A stretch of DNA of 64,000 nt from Pseudomonadota bacterium. Its GTDB lineage: Bacteria > Bdellovibrionota_C > UBA2361 > OMII01. Below are positions 56,593 through 64,000 of the stretch, one piece after another; position 1 is the stretch's first letter, and the number at the start of each line of letters is the position of its first letter. The notes under the pieces were generated by a model that saw nothing but the letters and a program-made list of their open reading frames with translations, was not told where the DNA came from and ran no database searches. The stretch is from the NCBI GenBank assembly GCA_026390555.1, contig JAPLFS010000032.1, positions 16,001 to 80,000 on the forward strand. The letters are read 5' to 3'. Position numbers and translations under genes: made by a program.

Positions 56593-57231
56593 ATGCTTAT
56601 ATGTGGAGTTGATGAGGCCGGTCGTGGCCCTCTAGCGGGACCGGTCGTTGCGGCTGCTGTCGTTTACCATGACGACTATATAAATCCCGCCATAAAAGAC
56701 TCTAAGCTTATGCGCCCGCAACAAAGGGAGGCGCTCTACGAACATATCTGTGCGACTGCGCTCTCGTGGTCGATTATCGCAGTAGGACCGAGAAGGATCG
56801 AGCAGATTAATATACTTCAGGCCACCAGATTAGCTATGCGGCTAGCGGTTGAGCGGATACAGGCGGACCTAGTTCTGATTGATGGCAACCAGCCGATCGT
56901 CTGCCAGCTTCCGCAACGTACGGTTATTGGCGGGGACCGCTTGCACGTTCAGATCTCGGCCGCTTCGATTTTGGCCAAGGTGTGGCGTGATCGCTTAATG
57001 GTGGACCTCGGCCAACGTTACCCAGGTTATGGATTTGAAAAACATGCCGGCTATCCAACCCCTGCACACAAACAAGCTATCCTGGAGCTAGGGCCATGCC
57101 GCATACATCGACGAACGTTCGCTGGCGTATCTGGTTTTTTAAGCCCATCTATCAACTCAGATCGTATGCAAGTTCTTTCTATCGCAAGCTTAGGGCCGCA
57201 AGAGATGTTGGCCCATGGGGGGAGCGAATAG
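56593..57231 (+). CDS. rnhB: Ribonuclease HII
   Basis: 212 residues. LICGVDEAGRGPLAGPVVAAAV supplies the first Asp-Glu pair, KDSKLMRPQQRE follows, DLVLIDGNQ the third Asp, and SILAKVWRDRLM the last. HAGYPTPAHKQAILELG is the C-terminal signature. Removes RNA primers and ribonucleotides from DNA. The last ~45 residues overlap the yraN frame by 136 bp. Confidence 0.95.
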   Translation: MLICGVDEAGRGPLAGPVVAAAVVYHDDYINPAIKDSKLMRPQQREALYEHICATALSWSIIAVGPRRIEQINILQATRLAMRLAVERIQADLVLIDGNQPIVCQLPQRTVIGGDRLHVQISAASILAKVWRDRLMVDLGQRYPGYGFEKHAGYPTPAHKQAILELGPCRIHRRTFAGVSGFLSPSINSDRMQVLSIASLGPQEMLAHGGSE

Positions 57232-57587
57232 CCTCGCGCTATCTAAGACAACGCGGTCTCACCATCCTGAAACGCAACTGGCGAAGTGGTCGACTTGAGG
57301 CTGATATAATAGCCCTCGATAAGCGCACTATCGCGATCATCGAGGTAAAGACCAGGCATGAGCGGTTAGAGGAGCGATATCCTGCTTATAACGCCGTGAC
57401 GCCAGACAAGCGCTCGCGCCTAGAGGCGCTCTCTCGCAGTTTTATAAGAAATAACGGCCCATTCTTTCGCCGCTACGGGATTAAGGGCCACCAAATAGAT
57501 ATTATCGAGGTATACTACCGCCGGGCCTCCTTCGGTCGACGTGTAGCCACAAACATTAAGTGGCACCGCAACATTCCCCAAGGCTAA
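57096..57587 (+). CDS. yraN: YraN/UPF0102-family nuclease-like protein
   Basis: 163 residues. The core runs WGERIASRYLRQRGLTILKRNWRSGRLEADIIALDKRTIAIIEVKTR, with the D...E-x-K pattern of a PD-(D/E)XK fold, then NAVTPDKRSRLEAL. The only ATG in frame (57096) lies inside rnhB, 136 bp before its stop. The conserved core begins only after that overlap, so a later non-ATG start could shorten it. rnhB-yraN linkage is common in bacteria. Confidence 0.88.
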   Translation: MPHTSTNVRWRIWFFKPIYQLRSYASSFYRKLRAARDVGPWGERIASRYLRQRGLTILKRNWRSGRLEADIIALDKRTIAIIEVKTRHERLEERYPAYNAVTPDKRSRLEALSRSFIRNNGPFFRRYGIKGHQIDIIEVYYRRASFGRRVATNIKWHRNIPQG

Positions 57588-57616
57588 CTATGATAATCAG
57601 TCTGGTAATCGCCCTG

Positions 57617-59491
57617 TTAGTGAGTAGCGCTAGTCCGCCTATCCCTACTAACTCTCGAAACGAACTCAGCTTCGTCTATCTTGAGTTGTGCTAGTATCTG
57701 CCGGATTAAATGCCGATCTATAAGCAGCGTGCCGTCACGCTGGTTCTTACTGACAGTATATGTAGAACCGTTTAGTTCGAACCTCTGATGCGAACCATTA
57801 CCACCATTCTCTAGCGTGACATTAAATGACCTTAGGACTCGGGCAAGGTCTCTAAAGTGCGCGCAATATTTGGCGATAAATATGTTATCAATCTCACAGA
57901 TACTCTCGTTTGGAATTTCAACTACCATTGGAGGAGGAGGTGGAGTCTCTTGCACTGTTAAAACTATCATAAACGTACTGCCCTCTATGCACTCTCGTGT
58001 GTCGTAATAGAGATTCCCCCCACTAGTCCGGGGGCCCTTGAGAGCCTCTCGTAAGATATGACTCTCGCTCTTATCAACCCAAAGCAGTAGCTGATTATCT
58101 TGCTCTACAACAAACAATCCTGGCTTAAAACCAAATCTCGCACTATAGATCCCCGGATAACGCTCCCATAACGCTACTAGCTTATGCATAAGAGCCAGTG
58201 TGCGTTCCTCAATCTGGTGATTCATCTCCGTGAACTGTTCAGACGAAACGCCCAGGTCCTCTGCTATAAAGGGAATTGCGCCAGTTTTGTAGGAGCTGCG
58301 TAGCTGTTTATCCTCTCCGATGCGCCATCTAACGAAGTCCTCTGTAGTATTTCCGTTATTAAAGAGCTCCATAATATTAAAATGTTTCGGGATCTCTTTA
58401 GCAACTAATCCGGCCGCCGAGGAGGTTGTCAGATGCAGTAGCGCTACCCCTCCAACAAGTTCCCTCTGCATATTACAATATCGTACCAAGTATGGCGGGA
58501 GGGCCTGCCTGTAGGCCCTTGTAGATTCATCTGCCTTTGGCAAAGCATCGAGTATAGAGGTCGAGTTAAATTCCTCACGCAATTTTTTTTGCTCTGATAA
58601 TAGCTCCTCAAGATTCGCCATTGCAGCTCCCGTTTCCTTAGCTGCCTCCATACCTCTTTTAAACCCTTCGTACCGAGCGTTAAGGTAATATGGGCTGTAG
58701 TGAAACTGTCTTGCAACCGTGCCAACTAACTTAAGGGTAACTTGAGATTCGATCGGATCTATCAGCTCAAAAAACTCCTTCATAAGCGTGCGCTCTAGCA
58801 TATTTGCCGCCCAGGCTGTTGGTCCTATGTATGCGTTGCTATCGTGCTTGTCATGACAGGTCGAAGACAACTGCCCTATAATATTAAACCGCGCTAAATG
58901 AACGATCATCAGTACGGTAGTTGTCAGATCACGCAGGCCAGGATTACCTGTCATTGTGTGAGGGCCAATTATATCTGGAGACATCGTATCAAGTATGGGG
59001 CGCCCCGCTCTCCATGCTGTGGTCTCCTGAAGAACACCATACATAACTTGAGCTACCGCTTTTAGAGCCGGGCGTGTCTGCGGAGAAAGTAGGTACTTAT
59101 TAATAAGCCCTTCACTGATCATTGCCTCAGCTAGGTCCTTATCATAAACCACAACCTCTTTACCTCGGTTGCTGAGATCAAGCCCCTCTTGCCAAAGAGG
59201 GGCAATAAAATCACGTAACACAGCGAAATGCTGATCGCAGGTTGTAAGGGCGTGAGCTAACCTCACTGCGTTATTGAATAGAGAGTCATTATTGCCGCTG
59301 GTATGATAAAGGTGATCAATCGCCTTTTGGCAATTCTTATCATCCCCCTTGCCGGCGCTAACAACGAGCCCGTACACACCGGCGTAAAGCGCTTCGCGCT
59401 TGATCGAATCTGTGTTCAGATCTCTGAAAAATGCCGGAGTGTTTCCTGTAGAAAGCGGTGCAAGACTACCCCACCCCTTTGATAATATCAT
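57617..59491 (-). CDS. Large uncharacterised protein with C-terminal HicA-like domain
   Basis: 624 residues, ATG 59491 with GAGGG upstream. Residues 1-540 are mostly helical, no membrane segment, not recognised; a Pro-rich TPPPPPMVVE segment precedes the C-terminus. From about 547 to 611, DLARVLRSFNVTLENGGNGSH..., the GSH motif (His568) and RHLIRQILAQLKIDEAEFV follow the fold pattern of HicA, a dsRBD-like mRNA interferase whose catalytic His is in GSH. Whether it is an RNase here is not shown. Same strand as the nuclease at 63044; divergent from the helicase. Confidence 0.6.
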   Translation of the reverse strand: MILSKGWGSLAPLSTGNTPAFFRDLNTDSIKREALYAGVYGLVVSAGKGDDKNCQKAIDHLYHTSGNNDSLFNNAVRLAHALTTCDQHFAVLRDFIAPLWQEGLDLSNRGKEVVVYDKDLAEAMISEGLINKYLLSPQTRPALKAVAQVMYGVLQETTAWRAGRPILDTMSPDIIGPHTMTGNPGLRDLTTTVLMIVHLARFNIIGQLSSTCHDKHDSNAYIGPTAWAANMLERTLMKEFFELIDPIESQVTLKLVGTVARQFHYSPYYLNARYEGFKRGMEAAKETGAAMANLEELLSEQKKLREEFNSTSILDALPKADESTRAYRQALPPYLVRYCNMQRELVGGVALLHLTTSSAAGLVAKEIPKHFNIMELFNNGNTTEDFVRWRIGEDKQLRSSYKTGAIPFIAEDLGVSSEQFTEMNHQIEERTLALMHKLVALWERYPGIYSARFGFKPGLFVVEQDNQLLLWVDKSESHILREALKGPRTSGGNLYYDTRECIEGSTFMIVLTVQETPPPPPMVVEIPNESICEIDNIFIAKYCAHFRDLARVLRSFNVTLENGGNGSHQRFELNGSTYTVSKNQRDGTLLIDRHLIRQILAQLKIDEAEFVSRVSRDRRTSATH

Positions 59492-59708
59492 AGAATCTGC
59501 CCTCGCTCTTTATTACAATCATACAATGGTAACAAACTCCCCTTCCTTAACATATCAATTGCCTAAATCCTTAAACACCCTCTTACGAGCAGATAACGAC
59601 CAGATAAAGCTCCCTAATTTAGCATTCCTGCCCTTTGTAAACTGATCTGGAAATTCTCTAATAATTCGATTAAAACCAGCACTACTAAGGTCTGACTCAG
59701 GGCTCTTC
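59492..59708. promoter_or_regulatory. Shared divergent promoter region of the HicA-like gene and the helicase
   Basis: 217 A/T-rich bp between two outward-facing starts. It must hold both promoters; I see no clear -10/-35 pair, palindrome or repeat that I would call an operator. Confidence 0.4.
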
Positions 59709-62700
59709 ATGCTAACACCGCAAGCTGATGGATATGCTAGGAGGGAGTTAACTCCCCCCTCTCTACTGGAGAGCTCGCTCACCGACTCCTTCGGGCATTG
59801 CTCCCTCTCGCAGGCCCAAACGGCTGGCATGCAGCCGCTAGCCAAGCTATGGAACCTAATCCTCTCGCAACTGCAACCAATTATTGAAAGGAACAGAGAG
59901 CCCCTTGGTCCGCTCTTTAATTCGCTCCAGGAGCAGATCTGCTCACAAACCCAGCCCTTCCAAACATCTTGGGATATCCTGGCGCGGAGCTCCGCTACTC
60001 TGAGAGATCAGGGGCATCCCGATTCACAAGAGGTCCGGGACCTCTTTAACGGGCTGCACGAAACGGCGCTTATAGCCTCGCTCCTTGCGTCGTACGGAAC
60101 CGCAAGCTTCGTTACAAGGGTTTTTACAAAGGTAGCCGAAACTCAGCTCTCTGAAGCGCTTTTACCACAACATATACGTAGGTTATATACCCATCCGCTC
60201 TGCCTTCAGGCGCTTAACGCTCAACTTGCTGCGGTAGATATCGAATCTATCAGGCTAGCTGCTTTAACGCCCACAACGATCGGCGGGCAACGCTCGATTA
60301 TAGAGCGCCTGTGCAACTCCACGTCGCCGCAGCACTCAAAGGAGCGCTGTTTAATCGACGAGGGGGTTCGAATGCTGCGCTCGACTTCGCAATTAGAAGA
60401 ACGCCTTCTGATCGGTACCGCCGCTGATCACGCCCCTAAACTTGCTGCGCGACTGAGCGGCGCGCTGGTCGGAGCCCCCACAGGATATGTACAGAGCCTC
60501 GGACGGGGCTTGGGCGATACAACTCTCAGCAACGGGTCAGGCAACGCTCGCATCTTTGTTGCTCCACTCAACGCGCTAACCACACTTCGCTGCGAGAACC
60601 CCTCGCAGGTGCTGATCTACTCCCCCCTTACAGTTGATGGAGCAAAGATAACCTATATTTCGGCGCAGAACTTGGCTCAGATTCGAGCACGCTTTCCAGA
60701 TGCTTCGCTAGCTGTGCTAAGAACAGACTCCTCACTTTTTGGGGTTGATCATGTGCTCTATCAACAGGCAATTGATGGCACTCCTCGCTCTATTACGCTG
60801 GGGCCTACTACGCCTAAGCTACCGAGCCCCATTACTGCAGTGGCCGAGACCCCGGCCGTTGTAACATCCAAAGTGAGTGTAGTTGCAAAACCTCACAAAA
60901 GATCCCCCATCAAGGTCGTTGTACCCAAGGCTAAGGAGCTATTTCTTTTTGACCAAGAAACCCTCGAGTCTTTAGTCCCCCCAGCCACTCCCCCCCCTGT
61001 AGCAGCACTACATCGGGTAGACCCTGCAACCCTTCCTACAACAACGGCGGAGCTTAATGCCCGTCTCGGTATTACCATTATTAAGCCCGCCCTGGTGCCG
61101 CGTAAAGATCAGCTACAGATCATCTTTGGGATGCTTGAGCAGCCCTCGTTTCAATGGCTAATAAAGGCCAATACCGGCTTCGGTAAGACAGTACTAGCCT
61201 CAATTATTATGGGCATGCGGCTTGGCAACTCCCCCCTGACCCCAGCGGAGTGCCTGCGTGGCTATCGGATCGGATACGTCACCCCTAACGTGGACCTCTG
61301 CGCTCAAGCAAAAGCTGAGTTCCTCCGTTTCCTTGACCTTAAGGATTCAGAGGTTGCGATTCTACATGGAAAGACTTCGCTCAAAAAACGGGAGGAGATC
61401 ATCCTCGATCCGGCCAATAGGATCATCGTCTGCACACCGGAAACGTTACTTAAAACGGTGGCAAAGGCCCCTGCTGAATGCAGTTTTGACTCCCTTGCGC
61501 TACTCGTTGTTGATGAATTTCAGAGCGCTGAGGGGGCGCACCCAATGGCTCGCCTGATCCGAGAGGCGCGTGCCGCAGGCGTGCCGATCCTCTCTCAATC
61601 TGGCACCCCTGCTCGCGATGCTGCTGACCTTGAGGAGAAACGCGCACTTCTGCCCCTTAAAGGAACGCTTGTACCGGAGGCCTTAGCCCCTTTAAAGACC
61701 CATGAACTTCTTAATTCATTTCTGGAGCCAGGAATTTTAAAACTGCTGCGTGAGGTTGCCTCACTCTCCTTCGCTCCCTATGTTTCTTGTAGAGAGCAGC
61801 TTCTAAACGCCACATCAACCCTCAGAGAGATCACAGGTAAGGAGGCCAGATCGCTTTTTGACTCGCGCCTCACCCTTAAACGCAAGCCACATATAGAGAG
61901 CTTTGCGGCCCCACCCTCAAAAACCGTTAAACTTCTTAAGGCTAAGGTAAATAAGCAGCGGGAGATCCAGAAGTCTCTACAACATGAGCTGCGCGCTAAA
62001 GGCGAGTCTCTATGTGAGCGGGGGCTTAGGGCCAAGACCGATCTCAACCTCGCCTCAATTAACATCGCTCGCATGTCGAGCCTCGGATCGCGAGCGGCGT
62101 TGCTAGCCTCGGCCGGTCGGTACGCTTTTTTGCACGATTTTTCAGTAACCTGGATCCAGCGCTACCTTGAGAATCCCCGTCGAGAGGGCGCCTTTCCAGC
62201 TTTTCAGGATTTCTTTAAGAAACCTGAGTATCGCGGCATCGTGCGGGTAGTAGCAGAGGGAACTCCCTTTATTCACCTGCTGCAAACCTCCTCGTGCGCT
62301 GAGGCGTTAGAGCGCGCCTTTAATCTTCCCACCACTATGATCCCCTCCACTGGAGCGCAGCGCCGTGCACTATTTCTAAATCTTGCTCTACTTGAAATGT
62401 CAAAACGAGCTGGGCTAGATCACCCCAAAGAGGCTGCCCTATTTGCTCGTATCGAGGAGCTGCACCGCAAGGACCAGGCGCGTGGTATTATCGTCTTTGC
62501 TGAGCCCAGACACCTCACTAAGTACCTTGCCATTAGATTGCAACACCGCTTTGCTGCTCTTAACCTACGCACAGCGTTTGTAACAGGCGAGGGGGACGGT
62601 TTCTCAGACAGATTACTATCGCACCTTGAATCATTACGAGATGGTTTTAAAAAACCACCGACTACAGCGCTCGGTTCATGGCCTGAGATTAGAGCGGCCT

Positions 62701-63047
62701 TTCAACGCTCGCCAAAGGAGGCGGGCGAGCGTGTCGATATTATAGTTGCAACTAGTAGGCTCTCTGTCGGACACGACCTCTCTGCTGCGGCAGAGGCGCA
62801 CGTTTATACCATGCACGCCGATGCGCAGAAGCTGATTCAACAGATCGGCCGCGTTGGTAGGCCTGATGGAGAGGATTTCTTCAGTCGTGTTGGGCAGTGT
62901 TTTTACCACGTAACGCGCAATACCCCCGAGTGGTACCTATTTAAGAGCGCTATTAAAAAATACAACTGGATGAAAAATGCTTTGACATCCTCAGAGAGCT
63001 GGGAGGACGCCAGATCGAGCTCAGATACAACAGATCCAGCCTGCTAG
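59709..63047 (+). CDS. SF2 helicase with a long unknown N-terminal half (Hef/FANCM-like core)
   Basis: 1112 residues. Residues ~1-460 have no domain I recognise and end in a Pro/Val/Lys linker. The helicase core has Q-motif-like RKDQLQIIFGML, Walker A ANTGFGKT (487-494), motif Ia YVTPNVDLCAQ, VCTPETLL, DEFQ (602-605, instead of DEAH), SQSGTPA (motif III), a long helical insert (about 700-900), IIVFAEPRHLTKYLA (motif IV), and QIGRVGRPDG (motif VI, 1045-1054). The insert and motif pattern recall Hef/MPH1-type helicases. It overlaps the convergent nuclease gene by 4 bp. Confidence 0.82.
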   Translation: MLTPQADGYARRELTPPSLLESSLTDSFGHCSLSQAQTAGMQPLAKLWNLILSQLQPIIERNREPLGPLFNSLQEQICSQTQPFQTSWDILARSSATLRDQGHPDSQEVRDLFNGLHETALIASLLASYGTASFVTRVFTKVAETQLSEALLPQHIRRLYTHPLCLQALNAQLAAVDIESIRLAALTPTTIGGQRSIIERLCNSTSPQHSKERCLIDEGVRMLRSTSQLEERLLIGTAADHAPKLAARLSGALVGAPTGYVQSLGRGLGDTTLSNGSGNARIFVAPLNALTTLRCENPSQVLIYSPLTVDGAKITYISAQNLAQIRARFPDASLAVLRTDSSLFGVDHVLYQQAIDGTPRSITLGPTTPKLPSPITAVAETPAVVTSKVSVVAKPHKRSPIKVVVPKAKELFLFDQETLESLVPPATPPPVAALHRVDPATLPTTTAELNARLGITIIKPALVPRKDQLQIIFGMLEQPSFQWLIKANTGFGKTVLASIIMGMRLGNSPLTPAECLRGYRIGYVTPNVDLCAQAKAEFLRFLDLKDSEVAILHGKTSLKKREEIILDPANRIIVCTPETLLKTVAKAPAECSFDSLALLVVDEFQSAEGAHPMARLIREARAAGVPILSQSGTPARDAADLEEKRALLPLKGTLVPEALAPLKTHELLNSFLEPGILKLLREVASLSFAPYVSCREQLLNATSTLREITGKEARSLFDSRLTLKRKPHIESFAAPPSKTVKLLKAKVNKQREIQKSLQHELRAKGESLCERGLRAKTDLNLASINIARMSSLGSRAALLASAGRYAFLHDFSVTWIQRYLENPRREGAFPAFQDFFKKPEYRGIVRVVAEGTPFIHLLQTSSCAEALERAFNLPTTMIPSTGAQRRALFLNLALLEMSKRAGLDHPKEAALFARIEELHRKDQARGIIVFAEPRHLTKYLAIRLQHRFAALNLRTAFVTGEGDGFSDRLLSHLESLRDGFKKPPTTALGSWPEIRAAFQRSPKEAGERVDIIVATSRLSVGHDLSAAAEAHVYTMHADAQKLIQQIGRVGRPDGEDFFSRVGQCFYHVTRNTPEWYLFKSAIKKYNWMKNALTSSESWEDARSSSDTTDPAC

Positions 63048-64000
63048 CTCAGAGGAATTCGGCGCGGATGCCTTAATTGCGCCAACATATCTGCCGATGA
63101 TACCGGCCACTCCTTACGAATTTCGGCTGAGACGTCTGGGCATAACGGCGCCTGGTTGCACCTCTGGCAGACGTTATTTTCAAGACCGGTTGGCGCCCAG
63201 GCTTGCAGGCTTGAAACTGGGGGATCTATGTTAGTGAATTTTTCTACCTTTGCTGCCATTCGAGTTCGCAGATTGTCAACGAATAGATCGAGATCCATAT
63301 CAGCTGCACAGATTGGCTTAAATCTATACGGTGTCGAAAGCTCCTCACCATACAGATAGAGATCTCCAAGATAGACCATATCAGCGCTAAGCTCATTAGG
63401 CAGCTTAGGCATCGTACGGTGAGCGCGTTCAAAGGCGCGCTTAATCTCAGGTGCAAAACGTTGGAACACATCCTTGTAGCGTTGTAATAGATAGACTGCG
63501 TAGTGCTTTAACTGTGTTAAATGTTCCTCTGCTGCAGCGAAGGACGGAGCGCCGGAAAATGAATCCAGCCGATTTGTTTTCCAATCCATCGCGACTAAGC
63601 GGGGGGCGCCCTCTGGAGTAAAGGTCAGATATGCTAGGTCGAGCACCGTCTTAACGCGGAATGTAAAGCGGGCCGAAAGATCGTTCCGTGACAACTTATC
63701 AATCGGTGGATGCTCAATCGGCACCTCGATCTCGTAATACGGAATAGAGACCCCACCGAGTCCAAGGATCTCAAACGAATCATGCTTTACATAGCTTACG
63801 TTTTTCTCCTCAAGCTCTATAATAAGGAGCGGATCGATCTTGGCTAGCCCACCACTAGGGACGATCTGGCGGGGGTCATCTTTAAATACGTCCTGCTTAT
63901 CTAAATAGACAAGTTCGTGCCAGTTCTTAAAGGCCTGCAGCGCCTCCTCTTCAAGGCGTACAAAGGTGTGCTGATCGGGGGACTTTTCCTGCAAGTTCAC
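63044..64000 (-). CDS. RecB/Cas4-like PD-(D/E)XK nuclease (5' end at or beyond window edge)
   Basis: At least 318 residues; the frame begins with GTG exactly at the edge, so the true start may lie outside. VLDLAYLT (D121) and LVAMDWKTNRLD (D139-W-K141) are motifs II and III, and QLKHYAVYL (Q163...Y167) is the RecB motif. Cys278, Cys281 and Cys287 (NVCQRCNQAPLCPD) look like part of an Fe-S cluster as in Cas4/AddB; a fourth Cys is not certain. Probably a DNA end-processing exonuclease; convergent with the helicase. Confidence 0.72.
   Translation of the reverse strand: MNLQEKSPDQHTFVRLEEEALQAFKNWHELVYLDKQDVFKDDPRQIVPSGGLAKIDPLLIIELEEKNVSYVKHDSFEILGLGGVSIPYYEIEVPIEHPPIDKLSRNDLSARFTFRVKTVLDLAYLTFTPEGAPRLVAMDWKTNRLDSFSGAPSFAAAEEHLTQLKHYAVYLLQRYKDVFQRFAPEIKRAFERAHRTMPKLPNELSADMVYLGDLYLYGEELSTPYRFKPICAADMDLDLFVDNLRTRMAAKVEKFTNIDPPVSSLQAWAPTGLENNVCQRCNQAPLCPDVSAEIRKEWPVSSADMLAQLRHPRRIPLS

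Overview
This window comes from the chromosome of a Gram-negative, rod-shaped bacterium with an LPS-type outer membrane and a GC content that looks close to 50%. The evidence is a kdsA-lptC-lptA cluster, an ADP-heptose biosynthesis gene, a complete mreB-mreC-mreD-mrdA-rodA cell-shape operon, a bactofilin, lipoproteins with signal sequences, and a full phoB-phoR-pstSCAB-phoU operon. The mixture (bactofilin, Rsm22-type methyltransferase, long-type IMP dehydrogenase, metal-type KdsA) resembles deltaproteobacteria-like lineages. I cannot name a genus from sequence alone.

Layout. 1-6.6 kb: phosphate uptake and sensing operon, minus strand, PhoU cut by the window edge. 6.7-11.4 kb: RidA, a DUF4397-type lipoprotein, an SGNH hydrolase, an LpxH-like phosphoesterase, an RlmI-like methyltransferase and an unknown protein behind a possible structured RNA. 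11.6-15.5 kb: pyrG-kdsA-lptC-lptA. 15.5-22.1 kb: FabH, SDR, SSB, YceD, a secreted zinc-peptidase-like protein and Lon. 22.3-27.9 kb: an accessory island (AAA/DUF4143 ATPase, DUF2490 protein, Fic protein, alpha/beta hydrolase) bracketed by a 292-bp direct repeat, which is a duplicated 3' end of the neighbouring receptor-type lipoprotein gene. 29.6-33.4 kb: grpE-dnaK-dnaJ. 33.5-40.3 kb: RecO, FmdB, DTW protein, NCS1 permease, YggS, Maf and IMPDH. 40.3-47.1 kb: shape operon. 47.3-57.6 kb: L19, bactofilin, a class B PBP, a three-part heptose/kinase-like fusion, an Rsm22-like methyltransferase, a membrane-anchored degenerate ABC-ATPase, LOG, RNase HII and YraN. 57.6-64 kb: a large unknown protein ending in a HicA-like domain, a 1112-residue SF2 helicase with an unknown N-terminal half, and a RecB/Cas4-like nuclease.

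Best candidates for something new: (i) the fusion at 50860-52677 joining ADP-heptose nucleotidyltransferase, a GmhB-type phosphatase and a histidine-kinase-like module whose phospho-acceptor His is a Tyr; (ii) the HicA-like / helicase / RecB-like nuclease neighbourhood at 57617-64000; (iii) the 5.3-kb island with its alternative gene 3' end; (iv) a ~216-bp miniature mobile element found twice, with 8-bp target duplications and GTAA ends like the IS66 family; and (v) a dispersed short motif, GTGAATAGTT, seen at least six times, mostly at gene borders. All domain calls are from motif reading by eye; no database search was run.
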